A stretch of DNA of 64,000 nt. Origin: Roseibium sediminicola. GTDB lineage: Bacteria > Pseudomonadota > Alphaproteobacteria > Rhizobiales > Stappiaceae. The stretch is taken from the NCBI RefSeq assembly GCF_023156505.1, contig NZ_JALNMJ010000015.1:1-64000 (forward strand), in the 5' to 3' direction. This document shows, piece after piece, positions 1 through 9,302 of the stretch (positions within the stretch are counted from its first letter, which is position 1; every line of letters begins with the position of its first letter). The position numbers and the translations under genes were made by a program. The notes under the pieces were generated by a model. That model saw only the letters and a list, made by a program, of their open reading frames with translations, ran no database searches and was not told the origin of the DNA.

Positions 1-102
1 ACGGGTAAGAAACAGGCGATCATCGCCTGCACCAGGAAGCTCCTGACCATTCTCAACGCCATGGTCAGAGACGACAAGGAATGGCAGCCTATGATCAAAT
101 AA
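1..102 (+). CDS. IS110-family transposase, C-terminal end only (runs off the window)
   Basis: The first 33 codons are open in frame 1 and end at TAA. The visible tail reads ACTRKLLTILNAMVRDDKEW, which matches the conserved C-terminal end of IS110-family transposases (the R-K-L-L-x-x-L-N-A-M pattern of the transposase_20 domain end). IS110 enzymes combine an N-terminal RuvC-like DEDD domain with a C-terminal serine-containing domain; both lie mostly upstream of the window, so intactness cannot be judged. The gene ends only about 10 bases before half of a palindromic repeat, which fits the known habit of IS110/IS1111 elements of inserting into REP-like palindromes. Family recognition is by motif memory only. 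Confidence 0.8.
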   Translation, partial: TGKKQAIIACTRKLLTILNAMVRDDKEWQPMIK

Positions 103-111
103 CAAACACGG

Positions 112-150
112 TTGCTTCGAGATGCCGCTTGCGCGGTCCCTCAGGATGAC
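112..150. repeat. Right half of a family A palindromic repeat
   Basis: This stretch contains CTTCGAGA and ends in CCTCAGGATGAC, the right arm of the repeat found complete at 42654-42759, 52371-52474 and 62822-62926. No left arm is present; the IS110 end lies where it would be. The middle differs from the other copies. Confidence 0.6.
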
Positions 151-238
151 GCTGAATGAATGATGCCCCTCGCCTGATGCTCATTCAGAGCTTGTATTCA
201 GTCCCTGATATCTGCTCCCAACCTCCAGGATGTTTCAC

Positions 239-754
239 ATGGCCGTTTTTGTTGCCCTGCTGCGGGCCGTCAATGTCGGCGGAACCGGCAAATTGCCGAT
301 GGCCGATCTGCGCGCCATGGCGGAGGCCCTCGGCTTCGACAACATCGCCACCTACATCCAGAGCGGCAATCTGGTGTTCACCTCCGACCTGGCAGCAGAA
401 GAGGTCCTCGCCGGGCTCGATGACGCTTTGACCGCCCATTTCGGCAAGTCTCCCGGGATCATGCTGCGCGCCCTGGACGAGCTGGAAGCGCTGTATGCCC
501 GGATGCCGTTTCAGGACGCGCAGCCCAGCCAGGTCCTGGTCACGTTTCTGCAAGAAGAAACTGCGCCGGATGCCCTTGAGCACATGGTTGCCGCCGATGG
601 CGAGGAGGCCGTGGTCCTGGGGTCCGAGATCGTCGTTCATTACCCGAACGGACAGGGACGCTCGAAGCTGAAGCTGCCGGCCCTGAAGCCGGGCACCGCG
701 CGCAATCTCAACACGGTGCGCAAGCTTCTGGAGTTGGCCCGGGAGCGGGGGTGA
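239..754 (+). CDS. DUF1697 family protein
   Basis: A 171-residue protein starting MAVFVALLRAVNVGG, the typical start of the DUF1697 family, followed by the family's YIQSGNLVF motif near residue 40. The function of the family is not established. I chose ATG 239 over the in-frame ATG at 230 because AGGA (227-230) is then 8 bases upstream of the start. No signal peptide or membrane segment is visible, so it should be cytosolic. It stands alone between repeats and is followed by a palindromic repeat; no operon partner is apparent. Confidence 0.85.
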   Translation: MAVFVALLRAVNVGGTGKLPMADLRAMAEALGFDNIATYIQSGNLVFTSDLAAEEVLAGLDDALTAHFGKSPGIMLRALDELEALYARMPFQDAQPSQVLVTFLQEETAPDALEHMVAADGEEAVVLGSEIVVHYPNGQGRSKLKLPALKPGTARNLNTVRKLLELARERG

Positions 755-775
755 TAAGGAGGCCCACTCTCGGCA

Positions 776-903
776 GTCATCCCGGAGGCAGCGCAGCGGA
801 GATCCGGGACCGGGGAGCCCCTGACAGTCAGCAACTGCCATTTGCCTTTATTCAGGAAACTGGCTCCCCGATCCCGGCACGCGTTTCACTTGGCCGGGAT
901 GAC
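776..903. repeat. Family C palindromic repeat
   Basis: Starts GTCATCCCGG and ends CCGGGATGAC, with internal pairs of the GATCCGGGA / GATCCCGG type, so the transcript could fold into a long imperfect hairpin. Half of a related copy lies at 48091-48127. It sits between two convergent genes (DUF1697 and pyc), a usual place for REP-like sequences. Confidence 0.7.
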
Positions 904-963
904 GAAAGAGAGTTGTGTTGAAAGACCAAGGCCGCCCGGATCGCCCCGGACGGCCCGTTCCTG

Positions 964-3900
964 TCAGCTCTCGAACACCACCAGAAGGTCCTTGGCATCG
1001 ATCTGGGAGCCTGGCGAGACCAGCACTTCCTTGACCTTGCCGTCGCGCTCGGCGTGGAGCGCGGTTTCCATCTTCATGGCTTCGATGGAGACCAGCACGT
1101 CGCCCGCCTTGACGTCCTGTCCGCTCGCAATGGCGACCGTGGAGATGACGCCCGGCATCGGCGCACCGACATGGGCGGCATTGCCGTCCTCGGCCTTGCG
1201 CATCGCTGCGGCGCCGGTGGCTCCATGGGCGCGGTCCGGAACCTTGATGATCCGCGGTTGGCCATTGAGCTCGAAGAACACTTTCTTCTCGCCCTTCACG
1301 TCCGTTTCGCCGATCGCCTGGCAGCGCACCACCAGGGTCTTGCCGGGCTCCAGCTCGACGAAGATCTCGTCACCAGGCTCAAGGCCATAGAAATACACCG
1401 GCGTCGGCAGCACCGAGGTCGGACCGTATTGCTGCTGGGCCTTGTCGAAATCGGTGAAGACCTTCGGATACATCAGATAGGAGGCGAGCTCCGTGTCGCT
1501 GATGTCGTGGCCGGTCTTTTCCTCGGCCGTCTTGCGTTCAGCGTCGAGATCGGCCTCCTCCAACAGCGAGCCCGGACGCACCGTGATCGGCGTTTCGCCC
1601 TTCAGCACCTTTTTCTGCAGCGCCTCCGGCCAGCCGCCCGGGGATTGGCCGAGATCGCCATGCAGCATCTTGACGACGCTGTCCGGGAAGGCAACGTCCT
1701 TCGCCGGGTCCTCGACATCGGCAACGGTCAAGCCCTGGCTGACCATCATCAGCGCCATGTCGCCAACCACCTTGGAGGAGGGCGTCACCTTGACGATGTC
1801 GCCGAACATCTGGTTGGCGTCGGCATAGGCCTGAGCAACCTCGTGCCAGCGGGTTTCGAGGCCGAGCGAGCGCGCCTGTTCCTTCAGGTTGGTGAACTGG
1901 CCGCCCGGCATTTCGTGGAGATAAACCTCAGACGCACCGAAGCGCAGGTCGCTCTCGAAGGCCCGGTACTGGGCCCGGACCGCTTCCCAGTAGAAGGAGA
2001 TCTGTCGGATGGTCTTGGCGTCGAGACCGGTGTCGCGCTCGCTGCCGCGCAACGCCTCGACGATGGATCCGAGGCAGGGCTGCGAGGTCAGGCCCGACAG
2101 CGCATCCATGGCCGCATCGACCGCATCCGCACCTGCCTCGACCGCCGCCAGGACCGTGGCCGCGGCAATGCCGGACGTGTCATGGGTGTGGAAGTGGATC
2201 GGCAGGTCGACTTCTTCCTTCAGCGTCTTGATCAGCAACCGGGCGGCTTCCGGCTTCAACAGGCCGGCCATGTCCTTGAGGCCTAGAATATGCGCGCCCG
2301 CCGCTTCCAGCTCCTTGGCCAGGCCGACATAATATTTCAGGTCGTATTTCGGCCGGGCGCTGTCCAGCATGTCGCCGGTATAGCAGAGCACGCCCTCGCA
2401 GAGCTTGCCCGCCTCTTGGACCGCGTCCATGGAAACACGCATGTTTTCGACCCAGTTGAGGCAGTCGAACACGCGGAAAAGGTCAATGCCGTTTTCGGCT
2501 GCCTGGGCAACGAAGAACTTGACCACATTGTCCGGATAGTTGGTGTAGCCGACGCCGTTGGAACCGCGCAGCAGCATCTGCAACAGGATGTTCGGCGCTT
2601 TTTCGCGAATGTGATGCAGGCGCTCCCAGGGGCTTTCCGTCAGGAAGCGCATGGCAACGTCGAAGGTGGCGCCGCCCCAGCATTCCAGCGAGAACAGGCT
2701 CGGCAGGCCGGCGGCATAAGCGTCTGCGATGCTGACGATGTCATGGCTGCGCATGCGCGTTGCCAGCAGAGACTGGTGCGCGTCGCGCATGGTCGTGTCG
2801 GTGACCAGCGCCCGCTTTTCCGCCTTCATCCAGTCGGCAAAACCTTTCGGACCAAGTTGGTCGAGCAGCTGGCGCGTTCCGGCCGGCTTGTCGTCGCCGA
2901 AATCCGGAATGACCGGCGCGGCGACATCTTTGGGCGGGCGGGCCCGGGTCTTGGTTTCCGGATGGCCGTTGACGGAGACGTCGGCGATATAGGTGAGCAG
3001 CTTGGTCGCCCGGTCCTGGCGGCGGGTCTGTTCGAACAGCGCCGGGGTCTCGTCGATGAACCTTGTCGTGTAACTGCAGGCCTTGAAGTCCGCATGGCCG
3101 ATGATGTTTTCCAGGAACACCAGGTTTGTGGCAACGCCGCGGATGCGGAATTCGCGCAGGGCGCGGTCCATGCGCTTGCGCGCGTCTTCCGCGGTCGGCG
3201 CCCAGGCGGTCACCTTCTCAAGCAGCGGATCGTAGAAGCGGGTGATCACCGCGCCGGAATAGGCGGTGCCGCCGTCAAGACGGATGCCGAAGCCGGTGGC
3301 GCCGCGGTAGGCGGTAATGCGGCCGTAATCCGGAATGAAATTCTGCTCCGGATCCTCCGTGGTGATCCGGCACTGCAGCGCATGACCATTCAGGCGGATC
3401 TTGGCCTGCTCAGGCACGCCGCTTTCATAAGTGCCGATCCTGGCGCCTTCACAGATCTTGATCTGCGCCTGTACAATATCGATGCCGGTGACTTCCTCCG
3501 TCACCGTGTGCTCGACCTGGACCCGCGGATTGACCTCGATGAAGTAGATCGCGCCCGTGTCGGCATCCATCAGGAACTCGACAGTGCCGGCGCCGCGATA
3601 ATTCACCGCCTGGCCGATCTTGATGCCGTACTGACAGAGTTCCGCGCGCTTGGCTTCGTCGAGATACGGTGCCGGTGCGCGCTCGACCACTTTCTGGTGG
3701 CGGCGCTGAATGGAACAGTCGCGCTCATAAAGGTGAACGACCGTCTCGCCGTCGCCGAGGATCTGCACTTCGACGTGGCGGGCGCGCTGGACCAGCTTTT
3801 CCAGATAGATCTCGTCCTTGCCGAATGCGGCCATGGCCTCGCGCTTGGCGGCCAGCACTTCCTTTTCCAGGGTAGCTTCGTCCGGAATGACGCGCATGCC

Positions 3901-4404
3901 GCGTCCGCCGCCGCCCCAGGAGGCTTTCAGCATCACCGGATAGCCGATCCCGGCAGCCAGGCTCTTGATCTCGTTGATGTCGTCCGGCAGCGGATCGGTT
4001 GCCGGCATGACCGGCACACCGGCCTCGATGGCCAGGTTGCGCGCGGCGACCTTGTTGCCAAGACGGCGCATGGTGTCGGATTTCGGACCGATGAAGGTGA
4101 TGCCGGCCTCTTCGCAGGCATCGACGAATTCCGGACTTTCCGAAAGCAGGCCGTAGCCCGGGTGAATGGCATCGGCGCCGGAATGTTTGGCAACACGAAT
4201 GATCTCGTCGATGGACAGATAGGCTTCGATCGGCCCGAGCCCCTTGCCGACCTGATACGCCTCGTCCGCCTTGAAGCGGTGCAAGGCCAATTTGTCCTGT
4301 TCCGCATAGATCGCAACGGTCTTCAGACCGAGCTCATTAGCGGCCCGGAACACCCGGATCGCGATCTCGGATCGGTTCGCAACGAGAATTTTTGTTATTG
4401 CCAA
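964..4404 (-). CDS. pyc: Pyruvate carboxylase
   Basis: A 1146-residue biotin enzyme that carboxylates pyruvate to oxaloacetate at the expense of ATP, feeding the TCA cycle. Order of domains: biotin carboxylase (about 1-450, with the GGGGRGMR ATP-grasp loop), carboxyltransferase of the HMG-lyase type (about 525-800, with TTMRDAHQSLLATR), PC-type C-terminal region, and a biotinyl domain with EAMKMET, whose biotinylated Lys is near residue 1111. The length matches rhizobial single-chain PC. The start is TTG at 4404: the protein then begins LAITKILVANRSEIA, the usual start, and AGGGGG sits 9 bases upstream. A longer reading from another TTG at 4431 would run through this ribosome binding site and is less likely. 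Transcribed alone. Confidence 0.97.
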   Translation of the reverse strand: MAITKILVANRSEIAIRVFRAANELGLKTVAIYAEQDKLALHRFKADEAYQVGKGLGPIEAYLSIDEIIRVAKHSGADAIHPGYGLLSESPEFVDACEEAGITFIGPKSDTMRRLGNKVAARNLAIEAGVPVMPATDPLPDDINEIKSLAAGIGYPVMLKASWGGGGRGMRVIPDEATLEKEVLAAKREAMAAFGKDEIYLEKLVQRARHVEVQILGDGETVVHLYERDCSIQRRHQKVVERAPAPYLDEAKRAELCQYGIKIGQAVNYRGAGTVEFLMDADTGAIYFIEVNPRVQVEHTVTEEVTGIDIVQAQIKICEGARIGTYESGVPEQAKIRLNGHALQCRITTEDPEQNFIPDYGRITAYRGATGFGIRLDGGTAYSGAVITRFYDPLLEKVTAWAPTAEDARKRMDRALREFRIRGVATNLVFLENIIGHADFKACSYTTRFIDETPALFEQTRRQDRATKLLTYIADVSVNGHPETKTRARPPKDVAAPVIPDFGDDKPAGTRQLLDQLGPKGFADWMKAEKRALVTDTTMRDAHQSLLATRMRSHDIVSIADAYAAGLPSLFSLECWGGATFDVAMRFLTESPWERLHHIREKAPNILLQMLLRGSNGVGYTNYPDNVVKFFVAQAAENGIDLFRVFDCLNWVENMRVSMDAVQEAGKLCEGVLCYTGDMLDSARPKYDLKYYVGLAKELEAAGAHILGLKDMAGLLKPEAARLLIKTLKEEVDLPIHFHTHDTSGIAAATVLAAVEAGADAVDAAMDALSGLTSQPCLGSIVEALRGSERDTGLDAKTIRQISFYWEAVRAQYRAFESDLRFGASEVYLHEMPGGQFTNLKEQARSLGLETRWHEVAQAYADANQMFGDIVKVTPSSKVVGDMALMMVSQGLTVADVEDPAKDVAFPDSVVKMLHGDLGQSPGGWPEALQKKVLKGETPITVRPGSLLEEADLDAERKTAEEKTGHDISDTELASYLMYPKVFTDFDKAQQQYGPTSVLPTPVYFYGLEPGDEIFVELEPGKTLVVRCQAIGETDVKGEKKVFFELNGQPRIIKVPDRAHGATGAAAMRKAEDGNAAHVGAPMPGVISTVAIASGQDVKAGDVLVSIEAMKMETALHAERDGKVKEVLVSPGSQIDAKDLLVVFES

Positions 4405-5198
4405 ACGCCCATTCCCCCTAATTTTCAGCAAAGAGACCTGCTGGTTTCGGCAAGATTTCTACTTTGGTCGGACGCTCTTGAAAAGGGGCAGAAGGGATGT
4501 CCTTTTTTTAACCTGGAAAATATTTTTGCGCCTGCACTGATAACTGTAGGAAAACGAACGCTAAATTGATTGAACCTCAAGCGTTGCGTCGCAATCAGAT
4601 AAATTTGCGCCGCAGCATTTTCGCGGGTCTTCATGGACATCCTGAAGGCAATTTCCGCGCCTGGACGCTGAGCCGCCTCATTTTGAGACAAGTTCGAGCC
4701 GCCAACACAAACGGCTCCGCTTCGGCCTATGGGCATCACGCCGGCCACCTACTACATCTTGTCGGAACAAAGCCGAAACACCGTTGAATCAGCGATTCGT
4801 CCGGGATTCGTTCACGCTGTGTCCACGGGTAAACGGGCCGGAACTCCGGCACGGCAGCGACCTTTACAATAAATTATCTATTGACAGCGATTCGACGCAA
4901 ACGCGCGCACCAGACGGCCCATGACTCAAACCCTTGACCAGATTCAGGATTTCGTAGCGTCACCCTGCCTCAAGACCACATCTGGTAGGGAACAAATCCT
5001 GAATCGCCAAGAGTCCGCGATTCGGTTTCGGTTTGTTCCGGAGTCGTTCTCCACAGCTTATTTTTGCCAGCAAAAACCTGACCTTTTGGCCAAAAGATAG
5101 GGGACATGCCGTCCCGGCCTGTGCTAGACACGCGGCACCAGATATAGGTGTCCGCTATCCCGACACCGAGCCGTAGAAAGCCGATCACAAGCACTTTC
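4405..5198. other. Intergenic region between divergent pyc and helicase genes
   Basis: About 0.8 kb with no convincing gene; the open frames here are short and have no recognisable product. It must hold the promoters for pyc (minus) and the helicase gene (plus). Visible structure: a perfect 12-base inverted repeat, GATTCAGGATTT (4941-4952) with AAATCCTGAATC (4994-5005), separated by 41 bases, and a short hairpin TTTTTGC-CA-GCAAAAA near 5065-5080. No tRNA or known small RNA was recognised. Confidence 0.6.
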
Positions 5199-8100
5199 AT
5201 GCCCCGTCTCCAGAACCTGCCGCTGCCGCCGTCTGCCCGGTCCCGCACAGTGACGGCCGTGCTCGGCCCCACCAATACCGGCAAGACCCACCTCGCCATC
5301 GAACGCATGCTGGCCCAGCCTTCCGGCCTGATCGGCCTGCCGCTGCGGCTGCTTGCGCGCGAAGTCTATGGCCGCGTCGCCGAACGCGCGGGCGAGGACA
5401 CCGTCGCGCTGATCACCGGTGAAGAAAAGATCATTCCGGAGAAACCGCGCTTCTGGGTCTCGACGGTCGAAGCCATGCCGCTCGACCTCGACACGGAATT
5501 CGTGGCCATCGACGAGGTCCAGCTGGCCGGCAATCTCGACCGCGGCCATGTCTTCACCGACCGGATCCTGAACCTGCGTGGCCGCTCGGAAACCTTGCTG
5601 CTGGGTGCGGCAACCGCCCGCCCGCTTTTGGAAAAACTGCTGCCGGGACTCAATGTCGTCACCCGGCCGCGCATGTCGGTGCTGGAATATGCCGGCTCGA
5701 AAAAGGTCTCGCGGCTGCCGGCGCGCTCCGCGATCGTCGCCTTTTCCTCCGACGAGGTCTATTCGATCGCCGAACTGCTCCGGCGCCAGCGCGGCGGGGC
5801 CGCCGTCGTGCTCGGTTCGCTCAGCCCGCGCACGCGCAATGCCCAGGTGGAGCTGTTCCAGAACGGCGATGTCGACCACCTGGTCGCCACCGACGCCATC
5901 GGCATGGGCCTGAACCTGGATGTTCACCACATCGCCTTTGCCGGCAACCGCAAATATGACGGTTATCAGTACCGTCAGCTGACCCCCTCGGAAATGGGCC
6001 AGATCGCGGGGCGCGCCGGCCGCCACACCAAGGACGGTACCTTCGGCGTAACCGGACGGGTCGATCCGCTGGACGACGAATTGATCCAACGGATCGAAAG
6101 TCACCAGTTTGACAGCCTGAAAGTGCTGCAATGGCGCAACAGTTCCCTGGATTTTTCATCTTCCGCGGCCCTGCGCCAAAGCCTGGATGCGGTGCCCAGG
6201 GAAGAGGGTCTCGCGAGGGCACCGATTGGCGACGACCTCACCGCTCTTGAATATTTATTGCGCGATCGCGCAATATCCGGCATGGCTACGGGCGCAAAAG
6301 CGGTCGAATTGTTATGGGACGTGTGTCAGATCCCCGACTATCGTAAGATCGCGCCGGCCAACCATGCGGAGCTGCTGAACACGATTTACACCCATCTGAT
6401 GCAGGACGGCGCAATCGCCGATGACTGGTTCACCCGTCAATTGGCCTTCGCAGACCGCACGGATGGTGATATCGACACACTCGCGAACCGGATTGCACAT
6501 ATCCGGACGTGGACCTATGTCGCCAATCGACCTGACTGGCTGGCCGATCCGGCTCACTGGCAGGGCGAGACACGCGCCATTGAAGACAAACTATCCGACG
6601 CCCTTCACGAACGGCTTACCCAGCGCTTCGTGGACCGGCGTACAAGTGTATTGATGCGACGTTTGAGAGAGAACGCAATGCTGGAAGCGGAAATTACATC
6701 GAGCGGCGATGTGCTCGTTGAAGGTCAGCACATCGGGAATCTGCTTGGCTTCCGGTTTGCTCCCGACGCGGCGGCCGAGGGACCGGACGGCAAGACCGTT
6801 CGCGCGGCCGCCCAGAAGGCCCTGACCACCGAGATCGAATCCCGTGCTGAAAAGCTCGGCAAGTCGGAGAACAGCGATTTCGTGCTGGCTTCCGACGCCA
6901 CCATCCGCTGGCGCGGCGAACCGGTGGCCAAGCTGGTCGCCGGTGAAGAGGTCCTGGTCCCGACCGTGCTGCTGCTGGCCGACGAACATCTGACCGGTCC
7001 CGCCCGCGATGCGGTTCAAAGCCGGATCGACCTGTGGGCCAAGGCCCAGATCGAAACCCTGCTGAAGCCGCTGGTCGATCTCAAGAACGGCGAAGGCCTT
7101 GAAGGCCTTGCACGGGGCATCGCGTTCCGCATCGTGGAAGGTCTCGGCATTCTCGAGCGTCAGGACGCGGCCGACGAAATCCGTCAACTGGATCAGGACA
7201 TGCGCGCCGGTCTGCGCAAGCACGGCATCCGCTTCGGCGCCTATACCGTGTTCGTGCCCGCGCTTCTGAAGCCGGCGCCGAGCCAGTTGCTGGCCCAGCT
7301 CTGGGCCCTGAAGCACGGTTCTCTTGACATGAACGGCATGACCGAGCTGCCGCAGCTGTCCGCCTCCGGCCGGACGTCCATCCCGGTCGACGAGACCATC
7401 GACAAGGCGCTTTACAAGGTCGTCGGCTTCCGCGTCTGCGGTCCGCGCGCCGTGCGCGTCGACATCCTGGAGCGTCTCGCCGACCTGATCCGGCCGCTGA
7501 TCGCCTGGAAACCGCTCGACGCGGAAGTCAGCCCTCCGGAAGGCGCCGTGGAAACCGGTGGCGGCTTCACCGTCACCGTGGCAATGACCTCCCTGCTCGG
7601 CTGCGCCGGCGAGGATTTCTCAGCCGTGCTGAAGTCCCTCGGCTACCGGGTCGAGACCAAGGAGGTCCAGCGTCCCGTGACTGCCAAGCCGGACGCCGAA
7701 GAGGCCGCTCCGGCGGAACCTGCATCGGCTGAAACGGAAACGGCCCAGGCGGAAGCTTCCGAAGCACCCGCCGAAACCGAGGCGGCCGAGACCGCGCCGG
7801 CGGAACCGGTTGCCGAACTGGCCGGCGCCGGAGCCGATGCCCCCGTAGCGGAAGAGACAGTTGCTATGGCCGAACCGGTGGAAACGCCAGCCGAGCCGGA
7901 AAGTGCAACCGAACCGGCCGCAGAAAGCACCGTTGCCGAGGCTGTGACCTCTGATGAGGCAGCGGCCGATACTGCGCCTGAGGAATCCGCGCCAGTGGAA
8001 ACCGCATCCACCGACACTGCCACCGGCGAACCTGTCGAACTGGAAACGGTGACCATCGAAATCTGGCGGCCGGGCCGCCACGACCGGCGCCCGCGCGGCC

Positions 8101-8348
8101 GCAATGACCAGCGCCGCGGCGACAGCCGCAGGAGCCAGGGCCCGAAGGGTGGCCAGGGCGAAAAACGGCATGGCAAACCCGGCGGCAAGGGCGGTCCGAA
8201 CCGCAACCGCGGGCAGCAGGGCGGCAAGGGCTTTGACGGCGGCAACCGCCGTGACAAGGCGCCTCGCGACAAGCCGATCGATCCGAATTCGCCCTTCGCG
8301 GCCCTGATGGCGCTGAAGGCGGATATGGACAACAAGGACAAGAAGTAA
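5199..8348 (+). CDS. SUV3-like superfamily 2 RNA helicase with long disordered tail
   Basis: About 1049 residues. The N-terminal half has helicase motifs of the SUV3/mitochondrial type: GPTNTGKTH (Walker A, about residue 23), DEVQL (Walker B, about 105), ATDAIGMGLNL and QIAGRAGRH (motif VI). Such proteins are ATP-dependent RNA helicases linked to RNA decay in mitochondria; the role in alphaproteobacteria is less clear. After about residue 820 comes an Ala/Glu/Pro/Thr-rich acidic stretch, then a basic Arg/Gly/Asn-rich end (about 960-1035), likely RNA-binding and unstructured. Start choice: ATG 5199 gives MPRLQNLP before the conserved TVTAVLGPTNTGKTH, as in relatives; an in-frame GTG at 5148 is an alternative. 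Its stop codon overlaps the proposed start of the S4 gene, so the two are probably translationally coupled. Confidence 0.9.
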   Translation: MPRLQNLPLPPSARSRTVTAVLGPTNTGKTHLAIERMLAQPSGLIGLPLRLLAREVYGRVAERAGEDTVALITGEEKIIPEKPRFWVSTVEAMPLDLDTEFVAIDEVQLAGNLDRGHVFTDRILNLRGRSETLLLGAATARPLLEKLLPGLNVVTRPRMSVLEYAGSKKVSRLPARSAIVAFSSDEVYSIAELLRRQRGGAAVVLGSLSPRTRNAQVELFQNGDVDHLVATDAIGMGLNLDVHHIAFAGNRKYDGYQYRQLTPSEMGQIAGRAGRHTKDGTFGVTGRVDPLDDELIQRIESHQFDSLKVLQWRNSSLDFSSSAALRQSLDAVPREEGLARAPIGDDLTALEYLLRDRAISGMATGAKAVELLWDVCQIPDYRKIAPANHAELLNTIYTHLMQDGAIADDWFTRQLAFADRTDGDIDTLANRIAHIRTWTYVANRPDWLADPAHWQGETRAIEDKLSDALHERLTQRFVDRRTSVLMRRLRENAMLEAEITSSGDVLVEGQHIGNLLGFRFAPDAAAEGPDGKTVRAAAQKALTTEIESRAEKLGKSENSDFVLASDATIRWRGEPVAKLVAGEEVLVPTVLLLADEHLTGPARDAVQSRIDLWAKAQIETLLKPLVDLKNGEGLEGLARGIAFRIVEGLGILERQDAADEIRQLDQDMRAGLRKHGIRFGAYTVFVPALLKPAPSQLLAQLWALKHGSLDMNGMTELPQLSASGRTSIPVDETIDKALYKVVGFRVCGPRAVRVDILERLADLIRPLIAWKPLDAEVSPPEGAVETGGGFTVTVAMTSLLGCAGEDFSAVLKSLGYRVETKEVQRPVTAKPDAEEAAPAEPASAETETAQAEASEAPAETEAAETAPAEPVAELAGAGADAPVAEETVAMAEPVETPAEPESATEPAAESTVAEAVTSDEAAADTAPEESAPVETASTDTATGEPVELETVTIEIWRPGRHDRRPRGRNDQRRGDSRRSQGPKGGQGEKRHGKPGGKGGPNRNRGQQGGKGFDGGNRRDKAPRDKPIDPNSPFAALMALKADMDNKDKK

Positions 8349-8749
8349 TTTCCGCGCCTGAGCCTCAAGCTGCTGCCGGCAGCCTGCGCATAGACAAGTG
8401 GCTCTGGTACGCCAGGGTCACCAAATCCCGGTCGCTTGCCCAGAAACTGGCGACCTCCGGTCATGTCCGGGTCAACAAGGACAAGATTGCTTCCGCCAGC
8501 AAGACCATCAAGGCCGGCGATGTCCTGACCGTTGCCCTGGAGCGGCGGGTGCTTGTTCTGAAGGTGCTGGCGCTCGGCACGCGGCGCGGCCCTTTTGAGG
8601 AAGCGCGCAAGCTTTACGAGGATCTGTCGCCGCCGCCACCGCCCAAACAGGACGCGCCGCCCCCGCCGCCAGGCCAGCGCGAGGCCGGCGCGGGCCGGCC
8701 GACCAAGCGCGACCGGCGCAAGATGGATGCCTTTCGCAGCGACGACTGA
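8348..8749 (+). CDS. S4-domain RNA-binding protein (Hsp15-like), apparent ATT start
   Basis: The reading frame encodes about 133 residues with a full S4 domain near the N-terminus: RIDKWLWYARVTKSRSLAQK, then GHVRVNK and AGDVLTV, followed by a Pro-rich linker and a basic end. This is the Hsp15 (HslR)-like family that binds rRNA or stalled 50S subunits. There is no ATG, GTG or TTG in this frame upstream of codon 68 (GTG 8549), which would delete the S4 domain. The best start is ATT at 8348, overlapping the helicase stop (TAATT), with AGGA about 9 bases upstream; relatives often have TAATG at this junction. CTG at 8384 is another possibility. Gene identity is firm; start is inferred. Confidence 0.85.
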   Translation: MSAPEPQAAAGSLRIDKWLWYARVTKSRSLAQKLATSGHVRVNKDKIASASKTIKAGDVLTVALERRVLVLKVLALGTRRGPFEEARKLYEDLSPPPPPKQDAPPPPPGQREAGAGRPTKRDRRKMDAFRSDD

Positions 8750-8969
8750 CGCAAAATCCGGCTTCGCCCTTAAAAACGGAAAAACATTCTCTTATTCGGC
8801 CGGACTGCGTCATCCAGGGCGCTTGCGCGCGCAGGACAAAAACGATACCCAACAGCAGCATGAAGCGATAAACGTGCCCCGCAAGCGGGCGCACGGCGGA
8901 AAACAGATCGCCGGTTGCGATTGACGGCGGGGACCGTCAAGGCAATGCCGGAGCCGAATGAGGATTGAG

Positions 8970-9302
8970 ATGACCTACGTCGTCACAGACAATTGCATCA
9001 AGTGCAAATACACCGACTGCGTTGAAGTCTGCCCGGTTGATTGCTTTTATGAAGGCGAGAACTTCCTGGTGATCAATCCGGACGAGTGCATCGACTGCGG
9101 CGTCTGCGAACCGGAATGCCCTGCGGAAGCCATCCTGCCCGATACTGAGCCGGGTCTGGAAAAATGGATCGAGATCAACGCCGAATACTCCGAAAAGTGG
9201 CCGAATATCACGGAGAAGAGGGATCCGCTGCCGGACGCGGAAGAGTTTGACGGCAAAGAAAACAAGTTCGAACAGTACTTCTCGCCGAAACCGGCTGCCT
9301 GA
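8970..9302 (+). CDS. fdxA: 7Fe ferredoxin FdxA
   Basis: A 110-residue ferredoxin with a [3Fe-4S] and a [4Fe-4S] cluster, a small soluble electron carrier. The N-terminal motif [18 protein letters not shown] and the second motif [12 protein letters not shown] are intact. The C-terminal extension ([17 protein letters not shown]) is typical of the Azotobacter FdI/FdxA type. I chose ATG 8970, giving the conserved [10 protein letters not shown] start with AGGA 5 bases upstream; an ATG at 8958 would add four residues. The gene order S4 protein-fdxA-carD is, to my knowledge, common in Rhizobiales. The electron partner is not known from sequence. Confidence 0.95.
   Translation: MTYVVTDNCIKCKYTDCVEVCPVDCFYEGENFLVINPDECIDCGVCEPECPAEAILPDTEPGLEKWIEINAEYSEKWPNITEKRDPLPDAEEFDGKENKFEQYFSPKPAA

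Noticed and set aside
1054-4569. Long open frames on the plus strand opposite pyc (410 and 759 codons)
   Set aside because: They are antisense shadows of a GC-rich, fully motif-supported pyruvate carboxylase; their translations are Arg/His/Gly-rich and match no family.
5124-6131. Minus-strand 335-codon frame opposite the helicase
   Set aside because: Mirror of a strong coding region; composition is atypical and no domain is visible.
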